Assembly (NCBI GenBank): GCA_050742415.1
Contig: JBOGIF010000091.1
Location: forward strand, 1-25,325
DNA length: 25,325 nucleotides
Origin: JBOGIF01 sp050742415
Lineage (GTDB): Bacteria > Actinomycetota > Acidimicrobiia > Acidimicrobiales > AC-14
Direction of reading: 5' to 3'
Positions 1 to 6,652 of the stretch are shown here, piece by piece. Numbering within the stretch: the first letter of the stretch is position 1; every line of letters starts with the position of its first letter. Made by a program: the position numbers and the translations under genes. The notes under the pieces were generated by a model. That model did not search any database. It worked only from the letters and a program-made list of their open reading frames with translations, and was not told the origin of the DNA.

Positions 1-54
1 GATCCTTGCTGGACGCCGCTCACCCTAAAGGAATCCCGGGTTTCCTTGCTGGTG

Positions 55-323
55 GCCGATCTCCCGGGACAACCTGCTCCGGATCGCTGATACGAGGCAG
101 CGCTGGGTCGTCTGGCCGGGGCCGGGCTTCTGCTGCGCGATCCTCATCTCTTCGCCGACCGTACCTCCGCCGGGAGGCCGCGGCGTCTGCCCGAATCGAG
201 GGTACGCAAGCCTCTCTGCTCGAGGAGCTCGGGGTCCTTGTCGAGGTAGGCGAAGGCCCACGCCGGCAACTGCGTTGGCGATCGCACGAGGTTCTCGCCG
301 TCCTGACCGATGAGCTGTCTTAG
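55..323 (+). pseudogene. Fic-family protein remnant (frameshifted and internally deleted)
   Basis: Two reading frames together recall the start of the actinobacterial Fic (AMPylase-type) family. From about 91 one frame reads AALGRLAGAGLLLRDPHLF, typical of the Fic N-terminal helix. From about 160 another frame continues with RPYLRREAAASARIEGTQAS, the family's SRIEGTQAS inhibitory-helix region. The text then jumps straight to a C-terminal winged-helix-like end (EELGVLVEVGEGPRRQL...LTDELS, stop at 321-323). The central Fic core with its HPFxxGNGR loop is absent, and a TGA interrupts the first frame at 88-90. What I see is a +/-1 frameshift plus a deletion of several hundred bases; the family call rests on remembered consensus. 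The remnant lies just downstream of tRNA-Arg, so it may be debris of an earlier tRNA-targeted insertion. Confidence 0.65.
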
Positions 324-377
324 CTTTGGGACCATAGCGATCACGGACCGATGGCCGTGCAGTGCGCTGGCGTGGAG

Positions 378-450
378 TGCGCTGGGAGGGATTCGAACCC
401 CCAACCTTCTGATCCGTAGTCAGATGCTCTATCCGTTGAGCTACCAGCGC
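378..450 (-). tRNA. tRNA-Arg(ACG)
   Basis: A full cloverleaf reads on the minus strand: acceptor GCGCTGG pairs with CCAGCGC, D arm GCTC/GAGC, anticodon stem TCTGA/TCAGA around loop CTACGGA (anticodon ACG), and T arm GGGGG-TTCGAAT-CCCTC. The discriminator is A and no CCA is encoded. A34 of this tRNA is the substrate of TadA, encoded at 2145-2579. A 9-bp copy of the acceptor end (GTGCGCTGG) lies just downstream at 362-370. Confidence 0.97.
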
Positions 451-485
451 CGGCGCCGTGGGGCAAGACTAGGTCTAGCGCAGAG

Positions 486-575
486 CGGAGAGGGGGGGAT
501 TCGAACCCCCGAGGAGCCTCAACGGCCCCTAATCGCTTAGCAGGCGATCACCTTCGGCCTCTCGGTCACCTCTCC
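486..575 (-). tRNA. tRNA-Ser(GCT)
   Basis: A class II tRNA of 90 nt with a long variable arm. Acceptor GGAGAGG pairs with CCTCTCC, the anticodon loop CTGCTAA gives anticodon GCT, and the T arm is GGGGG-TTCGAAT-CCCCC. The discriminator is G and no CCA is encoded. It is the second of four minus-strand tRNAs here. Confidence 0.97.
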
Positions 576-637
576 CGACCGCGAGTCTGGCACGGCCGGC
601 CGTGGCGGGCGTCAGCCACTCACCGGGCACCGCCAAC

Positions 638-696
638 AGCGGAGGGAGTGGGATTCGAACCCACGGTGGGCAGGACCCACAACGGTTTTCGAGACC
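638..696 (-). repeat. Distal att repeat: 59-bp copy of the tRNA-Ser(CGA) 3' part
   Basis: These 59 bases are identical to 2046-2104. They cover the 3' 57 nt of tRNA-Ser(CGA), from the anticodon stem to the discriminator, plus two flanking bases. The copy cannot fold into a tRNA because the acceptor 5' strand, D arm and half of the anticodon stem are missing after 696. A tRNA 3'-half duplication ending at the anticodon stem-loop is the usual scar of tyrosine-recombinase integration. Confidence 0.9.
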
Positions 697-814
697 TCTT
701 TTCTGCTGACGTGCCATTCCTCTTTGAGTCGCATCATTCCTGCTCAGCGGTCAGATTCTGAGTCAACCGCCGTGAGGGTCCGAGCCCTCGCACCCCTCTC
801 GCACCCCAAGTGGA

Positions 815-842
815 GCCGCTTGTATCCCACCATTCAAGCGGC
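815..842. repeat. 8-bp inverted repeat (hairpin)
   Basis: GCCGCTTG and CAAGCGGC form a perfect 8-bp stem around a 12-nt loop. It lies 42 bp past the stop of the vapC-like gene and has no T-run. It could act as a weak terminator for that operon or be a recombinase-arm remnant; the sequence does not decide. Confidence 0.4.
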
Positions 843-883
843 GTCATCTCACGGTCTCTGTCTGACCCGGATCATCACCACTC

Positions 884-1339
884 TCAGCGCGATCGGGTGA
901 CGAGCTCCAAACCGGGGACGCCGACGAACACCCTGTCGTCGGAAACGAGCGGAAGCCCGTTGACCATTGCCGAGGCTGCGATCCACAGATCGCCGCCGTG
1001 GATCGGCTGGTGGAGCGGGTGGCCCACGCGGCGACAGTCGACCCGCAGGCGCGCCAGACCCCAGACAAGGCGGTCGTCGACCGGCAGCACGACGGCTCGG
1101 GCCGCCGACTTTTCGAATGCCTCGATCCGGGTGGGACCCCAACCCCGCAGGAAGGCCCCGAAGCGCAGCTCTGCCAGCGTCTGGGTGGCGATGTAGAGGA
1201 GGGATCCTGCTACGAGGCCTTGGTAACGATCCGACAGCTCGTTCCTGACGCCCTCCAGCAGGGCGGAGAAGACGCCGGTATCAGCGACGACCTCGGGATG
1301 AACCGCTACTCCCTCACCGCCCGGTCGAAGGCCTCCCAC
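884..1339 (-). CDS. PIN-domain toxin, VapC-like
   Basis: This encodes a probable PIN-domain ribonuclease toxin. The acidic signature is in order: VADTGVFSALL near the N-terminus (first Asp), TLAELRFGA (Glu), then GGDLWIAASAM and LVSDD (the later Asp residues). It ends with the usual GVPGLELVT strand. Family VapCs cut tRNA or rRNA with Mg2+. The length of about 150 aa is slightly above the usual 130-140, because the start is uncertain. I chose the GTG at 1339, which overlaps the antitoxin gene; a TTG at 1357 is also in frame. The gene follows its antitoxin with translational overlap. It looks intact although it sits in a decayed tRNA-borne element. The fold assignment is secure; the RNA target is unknown. 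Confidence 0.85.
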   Translation of the reverse strand: MGGLRPGGEGVAVHPEVVADTGVFSALLEGVRNELSDRYQGLVAGSLLYIATQTLAELRFGAFLRGWGPTRIEAFEKSAARAVVLPVDDRLVWGLARLRVDCRRVGHPLHQPIHGGDLWIAASAMVNGLPLVSDDRVFVGVPGLELVTRSR

Positions 1340-1482
1340 TCCTCGCCTACGAGCCAAGGAAGGCGCAGCTCATCGATCGACTCCAGCGGCTTCTTGCCTC
1401 GGGCGAGATCCTCAAGCCTGTGCTCGGCCCAGAAGGCCGAGCTGTCGATCGGCGTGTGGGCGTCACGCGAGGCGTCGCTCAT
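1306..1482 (-). CDS. VapB-like antitoxin (58 aa)
   Basis: A 58-codon ORF starts with ATG at 1482 and ends with TAG at 1306-1308, overlapping the PIN toxin start. The protein contains FWAEHRLEDLARGKKPLES and a C-terminal acidic stretch with EEWEAFDRAVRE. This resembles a class of small actinobacterial antitoxins (consensus FWADRSLDDLA...) that precede PIN toxins; that resemblance is from memory. No clear AbrB or ribbon-helix-helix pattern is visible, so DNA binding cannot be argued from sequence. The position directly upstream of vapC, the overlap and the size make an antitoxin role the best reading. The 27 bp between it and the integrase stump leave little room for a separate promoter. Confidence 0.72.
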   Translation of the reverse strand: MSDASRDAHTPIDSSAFWAEHRLEDLARGKKPLESIDELRLPWLVGEEWEAFDRAVRE

Positions 1483-1509
1483 CGAGACAAGGCTACGCCG
1501 TACCGGCCA

Positions 1510-1703
1510 TCAAAGCTCGACGACGGTCGCGCTCCGAACTGTGGCCGCGGATGATGGAGCCGGCTCGGCGGCTCGATACGCCGCATCGATGCGCTCGGCC
1601 AGTGCAGTGGTCAGGCGGGGCATCACGTGGCTGTACCGGTCGAGGGTGATCTGAACCGAGGAGTGCCCCATCAGCTCCGCCAGCCGGGCGGCCAGGAGTA
1701 GCC
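1510..1703 (-). pseudogene. Tyrosine recombinase (integrase), C-terminal stump
   Basis: The frame ending with TGA at 1510-1512 contains RLAELMGHSSVQITLDRYSH, the box II motif of phage-type integrases: the conserved GHSS histidine region and the catalytic tyrosine in DRYSH. It continues with a typical tail (VMPRLTTALAERIDAAYR). Everything upstream is lost: the Arg and Lys catalytic residues, the core-binding domain and the N-terminus. About 50-60 residues remain. It lies in the 1.4-kb repeat-bounded element and is probably what is left of the enzyme that made the tRNA-Ser insertion. It is non-functional as it stands. Confidence 0.88.
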
Positions 1704-2027
1704 CTATCGACCTGAGCGGGGCCTCCACGACGGGTCGCCGGCCTGCCAGCCATAGACGATCTCGCCCTCGTGCTCGATCAGGTGCAGGAAGGCCCCCGGT
1801 ATGCCGACCTCGGGGTGGTCGGGGTCGGAGACCCCATCTCGATGACACCGAAGCTGCCGAGCACGAACGACAGCTGGGGACCGGTCTCGTAGAGGGCGAG
1901 GGTCACCCGCTTCTCGCCGGCCTCGTTGTTAGATGGTGAAGCCGGGCGCGTCGGGGTCGGGGCCGACGCCCCCCAGGACGATGCGGGTACGGCCGAGGGC
2001 GTCGACGATGTCGAGGCGTTGGAGCCA
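1704..2027 (-). pseudogene. Degenerate gene of unknown function
   Basis: Three blocks in two frames read like one former protein. The first is WLQRLDIVDALGRTRIVLGG ending in GFTI, then a TAA at 1929-1931. The same frame continues NNEAGEKRVTLALYETGPQL up to FVLGSFGVIEMG. After a frameshift near 1830 another frame gives DHPEVGIPGAFLHLIEHEGE up to VYGWQAGDPSW. The short, repeated strand-turn pattern (DxxGxxRxxL) is like beta-rich actinobacterial hypothetical proteins. The gene has an internal stop and a frameshift and abuts the integrase stump, so it is certainly dead. I cannot assign a function. Confidence 0.55.
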
Positions 2028-2045
2028 TCAGAGCCCGTCCGGCGG

Positions 2046-2104
2046 AGCGGAGGGAGTGGGATTCGAACCCACGGTGGGCAGGACCCACAACGGTTTTCGA
2101 GACC
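2046..2104 (-). repeat. Proximal att repeat inside tRNA-Ser(CGA)
   Basis: This is the second perfect copy of the 59-bp repeat at 638-696. It forms the 3' part of the intact tRNA-Ser(CGA). Identity stops at 2105, within the 5' strand of the anticodon stem. Confidence 0.9.
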
Positions 2105-2133
2105 GTCCGATTCGGCCGCTCTCGCATCCCTCC
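2048..2133 (-). tRNA. tRNA-Ser(CGA), integration target
   Basis: An intact class II tRNA of 86 nt: acceptor GGAGGGA pairs with TCCCTCC, the anticodon stem ACGGT/ACCGT encloses CTCGAAA (anticodon CGA), there is a long variable arm, and the T arm is GTGGG-TTCGAAT-CCCAC. The discriminator is G. Its 3' 57 nt are duplicated 1.4 kb away. The element supplied or restored the 3' part, so the tRNA should still work. Confidence 0.97.
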
Positions 2134-2144
2134 GGCCGGCAACG

Positions 2145-2579
2145 TTAGTGCCCGCGGCGGGAGGCGAAGAAGGAAGCGAGCAGGGTGGCGGCCTCGTCGG
2201 CCAGCACGCCTGGGGTAACGGGGAGCTCGTGGTTGAGGCGGGGGTCGGCGCACAGGTTGTAGAGCGAGCCGGCCGAGCCGGCGCGGGGATCGGTTGCGCC
2301 GAACACGAGCCGTCCTACCCGGGCCGCCACCAAGGCGCCGGCGCACATGGGGCAGGGTTCCAGCGTGGCGTAGAGCGTCACGTCGCCCAAGCGCCATCCC
2401 CCGACGACGGCCGCCGCGTCCCGAAGCGCCAGCACCTCGGCGTGGGCGGTGGGGTCGCCGGACAGCTCACGCTCATTGTGCCGGCTGGCCACCACCTCGC
2501 CGTCGCGGACAGCGACCGCGCCCACTGGCACGTCACCGTGGCCCAGGGCCCGGCGCGCCTCGGCCAGCGCCAGGCCCAT
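2145..2579 (-). CDS. tadA: tRNA-specific adenosine deaminase
   Basis: TadA deaminates A34 to inosine in tRNA-Arg(ACG), letting it read CGU, CGC and CGA. The 144-aa protein shows the cytidine-deaminase zinc signature: HAEVL (His46, catalytic Glu48) and EPCPMCAGAL (Cys76, Cys79). The N-terminus ALGHGDVPVGAVAV is typical of the family. I chose the ATG at 2579; a GTG two codons upstream is possible, and anything longer would run into tRNA-Ser(GGA), which ends 20 bp away. The gene sits between two Ser tRNAs on their strand, and its substrate tRNA is encoded in the same cluster. The tadA-SRP RNA-dnaX order is common in Gram-positive bacteria. Function is confident. Confidence 0.95.
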   Translation of the reverse strand: MGLALAEARRALGHGDVPVGAVAVRDGEVVASRHNERELSGDPTAHAEVLALRDAAAVVGGWRLGDVTLYATLEPCPMCAGALVAARVGRLVFGATDPRAGSAGSLYNLCADPRLNHELPVTPGVLADEAATLLASFFASRRGH

Positions 2580-2599
2580 GACCACGAGATCGTCCAGAG

Positions 2600-2684
2600 C
2601 GGAGGGAGTGGGATTTGAACCCACGAGGGGTTGCCCCCTACACGCTCTCCAGGCGTGCCGGTTCGGCCGCTCCCGCACCCCTCC
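2600..2684 (-). tRNA. tRNA-Ser(GGA)
   Basis: A class II tRNA of 85 nt. Acceptor GGAGGGG pairs with TCCCTCC (one G:U), the anticodon stem CACGC/GCGTG encloses CTGGAGA (anticodon GGA), and the T arm is GTGGG-TTCAAAT-CCCAC. The discriminator is G and no CCA is encoded. It lies between tadA and the SRP RNA. Confidence 0.97.
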
Positions 2685-2711
2685 CGGGCCGTCCAGAGTA
2701 TCCTCACGTGC

Positions 2712-2850
2712 TGGTCCGCCGTCTCACGCAGCGGTTGGGTCCTGCGCAACGGAGCACCGTGAACCGAGTCAGGGCCGGGAGGCAGCAGCTCTCAGCGGGT
2801 CGCTACGTGTGCCGCAGTCCAGCCTGGCCGCTGCGTCGGGCGGCGGACCA
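2712..2850 (+). ncRNA. ffs: Signal recognition particle RNA (4.5S-type)
   Basis: The SRP domain IV core is plain: GAGTCAGGGCC, a GGGA tetraloop (GNRA), then GGCAGCAGCTC at 2765-2791. This gives the symmetric loop (CAGG opposite AGCA) that binds Ffh. The rest is one long hairpin: CTGCG/CGCAG, TGG/CCA, ACGCAGCGG (2726-2734) with CCGCTGCGT (2828-2836), and TGGTCCGCCG (2712-2721) with CGGCGGACCA (2841-2850). The place just before dnaX and after tadA is where this RNA is found in many Gram-positive bacteria. The exact ends are uncertain: the mature RNA may stop at the ACGCAGCGG helix (about 110 nt), and the outer 10-bp helix may belong to the precursor or terminator. The strand comes from the core motif, which reads correctly only on +. 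Confidence 0.85.
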
Positions 2851-2908
2851 TCTCGGTTCCGGTCCATCGGGCACGAGCGTCACATACCTCACGTAGGGTC
2901 GGACCCCC

Positions 2909-4687
2909 ATGGCGTTCCAGTCCCTTTACCGGCGCTACCGGTCCCAGCGCTTCGGTGAGCTGCGGGGCCAGGACCACATCGCCGGCACGTTGCGCAAGGC
3001 CGTGGCCGAGGAGAAGGTGGCCCACGCCTACCTGTTCAGCGGGCCGCGTGGGACGGGCAAGACGTCGACCGCCCGGATCCTGGCCAAGGCCCTCAACTGC
3101 CCCGACGTGGCCGACGGCGAACCCTGCGGCGTGTGCGAGTCGTGCACGGCCATCACCGAGGGCCGGTCCCTCGACGTCTTCGAGCTCGACGCCGCCTCCC
3201 ACAACGGGGTCGAGGCGATGCGCGATCTGGTGGGCCGCGCCGCGGTCGGCAGCCCCGGGAAGTGGAAGGTGTACATCGTTGACGAGGCCCACATGCTCTC
3301 GGCGGCCGCCTCGAACACGCTGCTCAAGACCCTGGAGGAGCCTCCGGCCCACGTGATCTTCGTGCTCGCCACCACCGAGCCGCAGAAGGTCCTCCCCACC
3401 ATCACCAGCCGCACCCAGCACTTCGAGTTTCGGTTGCTCCCGGCCGACGTGCTGGTGGAGCACCTGCGCTGGGTGGTGGCCGACGCCGGGCTCGACGTGG
3501 CATCCGAGGTGATCGACCTAGTGGCCAGGCGGGGCCGAGGCTCGGCTCGCGACGCGCTCTCCGCACTCGACCAGGTAGCCGCCGCCGGCGGCTTCCACGA
3601 CGACGCTCCCTCTTTCGACGAGCTGGTCGAGGCCCTGTGCGAGCGTGACCTCGACCGGGCGCTGGCCGCCCTCGCCGAACGTTGCGCCACCGGCCGCCAG
3701 CCGCGGCAGCTGGCCACCGAGCTGCTCGAGCGCCTGCGCCAGGCGTTCCTCTCCACGGTGGCACCCAGCCTGGTGGGACTCCCCGACGAGGACGCCGCCC
3801 GGGTGGAGAGTCAGGCCCGCCGTCTCGGACGGGCGGCGACGGTTAGAGCGATGGAGCTGTTGGGCCAGACGCTGGTCGACATGAGGGAGGCGCCGGAGCC
3901 CAGGGTCCTGCTGGAGGTGGCCCTGGTCAGGCTCTGCCGTCCGGAGACCGACCCGTCTCCGGCCGCCCTGCTGGAGCGCATCGAGCGACTGGAACGGGCT
4001 ACCGCCACCCACGGACCGCCGGTGGCGCCAGTACTGGACCGCCCAGCCACCGTGGCTGCCCCAGAGGCCAAGCCGAGCACCAAGGAAGCCTCGCCGCTCG
4101 ACGGGCCGCGCCGCACGCTCGGCGCCTTCCGGACAGCGGCGGCCGCTGCCGCGGCATCGGCACCAAGCGCGCCACCACCCACCCCACCCGCTCCCACTCC
4201 TTCGCCGGACCCGACACCCCCGGCCGCGCCCCCGACAACCACGCCGGCCACGACCCCGGCCACATCGCCGGCGCCCACGGGCGAGGCGCCGGGAAGGGAC
4301 GAGCTCACCCTGGCGTGGGCCGATGCCGTGCTCGAAAAGCTCAGCCAGCGGGCCCGGGCCCGGTTCCGGGTGGGCCGTTTCGTCGACCTCGGGGCGGGCG
4401 CCATCGGCTTTGCCCTGCCCAACGCCATCCACCGCGACCGCTGCCAGGAGCTGCTCGGCGAGGTCCACGGCGTGCTGGCGGCCCATTTCGGCCGGCCGGT
4501 GACCCTTCGTCTCGTGCTCGACGCCGAGGTCGGCTCGGCCGCAACCGCCGAAGCCGAGGTGGCCGCCGAAGCCGAGGAGGAGGACATCGACGTGTCCGAG
4601 CTCCAGCCCGCTCCCGCCTCGGAAGTAACCTCGCCCGTCGACCAACTGCTGCAGGCGTTCGAGGGCGCCACGGTGGTCGAGGAATAG
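2909..4687 (+). CDS. dnaX: DNA polymerase III subunit gamma/tau
   Basis: DnaX is the ATPase motor of the clamp loader, which opens and loads the sliding clamp. The 592-aa protein has Walker A GPRGTGKT (45-52), a zinc module (Cys64, Cys73, Cys76, Cys79), Walker B DEAH (125-128) and the SRC-like sensor SRTQ (167-170). AAA+ and lid domains reach to about residue 240 and the collar helices to about 360. An Ala/Pro/Thr-rich linker at about 390-455 leads to a tau-like C-terminal domain and an acidic tail. I see no A-rich slippery site for a gamma product. The ATG at 2909 matches the family start MAFQSLYRRYRSQRF. The gene heads dnaX-ybaB-recR. Confidence 0.97.
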   Translation: MAFQSLYRRYRSQRFGELRGQDHIAGTLRKAVAEEKVAHAYLFSGPRGTGKTSTARILAKALNCPDVADGEPCGVCESCTAITEGRSLDVFELDAASHNGVEAMRDLVGRAAVGSPGKWKVYIVDEAHMLSAAASNTLLKTLEEPPAHVIFVLATTEPQKVLPTITSRTQHFEFRLLPADVLVEHLRWVVADAGLDVASEVIDLVARRGRGSARDALSALDQVAAAGGFHDDAPSFDELVEALCERDLDRALAALAERCATGRQPRQLATELLERLRQAFLSTVAPSLVGLPDEDAARVESQARRLGRAATVRAMELLGQTLVDMREAPEPRVLLEVALVRLCRPETDPSPAALLERIERLERATATHGPPVAPVLDRPATVAAPEAKPSTKEASPLDGPRRTLGAFRTAAAAAAASAPSAPPPTPPAPTPSPDPTPPAAPPTTTPATTPATSPAPTGEAPGRDELTLAWADAVLEKLSQRARARFRVGRFVDLGAGAIGFALPNAIHRDRCQELLGEVHGVLAAHFGRPVTLRLVLDAEVGSAATAEAEVAAEAEEEDIDVSELQPAPASEVTSPVDQLLQAFEGATVVEE

Positions 4688-4701
4688 CGAAGGAGCGGCC
4701 C

Positions 4702-5103
4702 ATGGCCAAGCAGAGCCCCAGGCACACGCCCAAGCAGCCCAAACAGCCGAACATGGGCGACCTGCTCAAGCAGGCCCAGAAGATGCAGGAGCAGCTCATG
4801 GAGGCGCGGAGCGCCGCCGAGGAGCAGGAGGTGGAAGGCCAGGCCGGTGGTGGGGTGGTGAAGGTCCGCGTCACCGGCGCCATGGAGTTCCTCGGCGTCA
4901 CCATCGACCCGGCAGCCGTGGACCCCGACGACGTCGGCATGCTCGAAGACCTGGTCCTGGCCGCCATCCATGACGCCACGGCCAAGGCCGCCGAGCTGTC
5001 CGAAAAGGCCATGGGCGGCTTCGACCTCGGCGGCCTCGGCGACCTGGGCGGCCTCGGAGGCGCGTTGGGAGGCGCCCTGGGGGGCGGCCCCGGCGGCCTC
5101 TGA
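4702..5103 (+). CDS. YbaB/EbfC nucleoid-associated protein
   Basis: This small dimeric DNA-binding protein is normally encoded between dnaX and recR. The 133-aa protein has the family core [20 protein letters not shown], followed by the beta region [20 protein letters not shown] and the helix with [14 protein letters not shown]. The C-terminus is a Gly/Leu-rich tail of about 25 residues (repeats of GGLG), a little longer than usual. A ribosome site GAAGGAG lies 7 bases before the ATG at 4702. The first 17 residues are basic and Pro/Gln-rich; the canonical family start is the internal Met18, so the extension may be lineage-specific or a mis-called start. Confidence 0.93.
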   Translation: MAKQSPRHTPKQPKQPNMGDLLKQAQKMQEQLMEARSAAEEQEVEGQAGGGVVKVRVTGAMEFLGVTIDPAAVDPDDVGMLEDLVLAAIHDATAKAAELSEKAMGGFDLGGLGDLGGLGGALGGALGGGPGGL

Positions 5104-5129
5104 GCCTGCCGACCCGGTCCCCTCCCGCC

Positions 5130-5747
5130 TTGTACGCCGCTCCCGTCCAGACGCTCATCGACGAACTGGGCCGTATGCCGGGCGTGGGCCCGAAGTCGGC
5201 GCAGCGGATTGCCTTCCACCTGCTGAAGCTGCCGAAGGACGACGCCACCCGCCTGGCTAGGGCCATCAACGACGCCAAGGACCGGGTCGCCTTCTGCCGC
5301 CGCTGCTTCAACGTGTGCGAGCGGTCGTCCGGCGACGATGGGAGCGAGTGTGGGATCTGCCTCGACCCCCAGCGCGACCCCACGCTGGTGTGCGTCGTCG
5401 AGGAGCCCCGCGACGTCGTGGCGGTGGAGAAGACCCACGAGTTCCGCGGCCGCTACCACGTGCTGCAGGGTGCCATCAGCCCACTGGAGGGGATCGGACC
5501 CGACCGGCTGCGCATCCGCGAGTTGCTGGCGCGCCTGGATACCGAAGGGGTGACCGAGGTCATCCTCTGCACCAACCCCAACATCGAGGGAGAGGCCACG
5601 GCCATGTACCTCGCCCGGCTGCTCAAACCACTGGGTGTTCGGGCCACCCGTATCGCCAGCGGCCTGCCGGTTGGTGGCGACCTCGAGTATGCCGACGAGC
5701 TCACCCTCGGGCGGGCGATCGAGGGCCGCCGCGAGCTCGACGGATGA
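5130..5747 (+). CDS. recR: Recombination mediator protein
   Basis: RecR acts with RecF/RecO to load RecA on gapped DNA. The 205-aa protein has the N-terminal helix-hairpin-helix [17 protein letters not shown] (16-32), a zinc finger (Cys56, Cys59, Cys74, Cys77), and a Toprim domain starting [13 protein letters not shown] (88-100) with the typical [16 protein letters not shown]. The C-terminal Walker-like segment [21 protein letters not shown] splits at about residue 173. I chose the TTG at 5130, which gives the standard N-terminus ([20 protein letters not shown]). It lies 26 bp after ybaB and overlaps the next gene by four bases. Confidence 0.96.
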   Translation: MYAAPVQTLIDELGRMPGVGPKSAQRIAFHLLKLPKDDATRLARAINDAKDRVAFCRRCFNVCERSSGDDGSECGICLDPQRDPTLVCVVEEPRDVVAVEKTHEFRGRYHVLQGAISPLEGIGPDRLRIRELLARLDTEGVTEVILCTNPNIEGEATAMYLARLLKPLGVRATRIASGLPVGGDLEYADELTLGRAIEGRRELDG

Positions 5748-6640
5748 GGGTCCACGTCCTCGACGGCACGTACGAGCTGTTCCGCCACCACTACGCACGG
5801 CACGCGCCTGGCGCTTCCAGGGACGCGTCGGCAACCGAAGTTGACGAACTCGCCGGCACCCGCGGGGTCGTCTGGAGCGTGCTCGGGCTCCTCGAGGAGG
5901 GTGTGACCCATCTCGGAGTGGCCACCGACCACGTCATCGAGTCGTTTCGCAACGGCCTCTGGCCGACCTACAAGTCGAGTGCCGGGGTGCCCGACACCAT
6001 CCTGGACCAGTTCGGCCTGCTGGAGGATGCCCTCAGGGCCCTCGGGGTCACGGTCTGGCCGATGGTGGACTTCGAGGCCGACGACGCCCTTGCCGCGGCC
6101 GCGTCCGCCGCGGCCGACGATCCGACCGTCGAGCAGGTGGTCGTGATGACGCCCGACAAGGACCTGGCCCAGTGCGTCCGGGGGACGCGGGTGGTGCAAC
6201 TCGACCGCCGCAAGGGCACCATCACCGACGAGGACGGCGTGAAGGCCCGCTACGGCATCTTGCCGGAGTCGATCCCCGACTGGCTGGCCCTCGTCGGCGA
6301 CTCGAGCGACGGGTTCCCCGGGCTCAAGGGTTGGGGCAAGCAGGCAGCGTCGACGGTGTTGGCCCGCTACCCCCACCTCGAGGACATACCGGAGCACGCC
6401 TGGCGGTGGGAGGTCGACGTTCGGGGCCGCAACGGCCTGGGCGCCGTCCTCGGAGCCAACCGTGAGCTCGCCAGCCTGTTCAGGGACCTGGCCACCCTGC
6501 GCCGCGGACCCGAAGTCCTCGGCGCGCCGCTCGAACCAGAGGCGCTGCGGTGGCCGGGGCCGACCCCCGGGCTCGCCGAGATGGCCGACCTCCTCCGGGC
6601 GCCGCGGCTGGCGGAGAAGGCCGCCGCCATCGCCCGGTAG
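5744..6640 (+). CDS. 5'-3' exonuclease (Pol I N-terminal-domain type)
   Basis: This 298-aa protein is a free-standing flap/5' exonuclease of the PIN-like FEN family. It shows an N-terminal Asp ([13 protein letters not shown]), the acidic metal cluster [10 protein letters not shown], the next pair [11 protein letters not shown], and the H3TH DNA-binding segment [20 protein letters not shown]. It lacks a polymerase domain. Several positions differ from Pol I consensus: DGTYELFR rather than DGxxLxyR, and TPDKDLAQ rather than TGDKDxxQ. It is therefore a divergent branch, likely for RNA primer or flap removal, though this is inference. The ATG at 5744 overlaps the recR stop (ATGA), so the two are translationally coupled. 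The length fits stand-alone exonucleases of actinobacteria. Confidence 0.87.
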   Translation: MRVHVLDGTYELFRHHYARHAPGASRDASATEVDELAGTRGVVWSVLGLLEEGVTHLGVATDHVIESFRNGLWPTYKSSAGVPDTILDQFGLLEDALRALGVTVWPMVDFEADDALAAAASAAADDPTVEQVVVMTPDKDLAQCVRGTRVVQLDRRKGTITDEDGVKARYGILPESIPDWLALVGDSSDGFPGLKGWGKQAASTVLARYPHLEDIPEHAWRWEVDVRGRNGLGAVLGANRELASLFRDLATLRRGPEVLGAPLEPEALRWPGPTPGLAEMADLLRAPRLAEKAAAIAR

Positions 6641-6652
6641 CCTCGGCATCCG

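Larger units (their letters stand above)
638..2104. mobile_element. Decayed integrative element at tRNA-Ser(CGA)
   Basis: About 1.4 kb lies between two perfect 59-bp repeats of the tRNA-Ser(CGA) 3' part, with the intact tRNA at the right end. This matches an element inserted downstream of the tRNA. Inside, on the minus strand, are a degenerate unknown gene, an integrase C-terminal stump and a VapBC-like pair. No complete integrase, excisionase or conjugation gene remains, so it is probably immobile. The stretch 697-883 has no gene that I can support; it holds only a small hairpin and may be former attachment-arm DNA. Confidence 0.8.

Noticed and set aside
362..385. 9-bp direct repeat GTGCGCTGG at the tRNA-Arg 3' end, as an att site
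   Set aside because: Too short and too close (15 bp apart) to bound an element; a slipped duplication is enough to explain it.
3518..4645. Long minus-strand open frame opposite dnaX
   Set aside because: dnaX is fully supported by motifs over this stretch; the antisense frame has biased composition and no recognisable domain.
4341..5834. Minus-strand open frame of nearly 500 codons opposite dnaX, ybaB and recR
   Set aside because: Three conserved plus-strand genes cover it and its text is low-complexity Arg/Pro/Gly.
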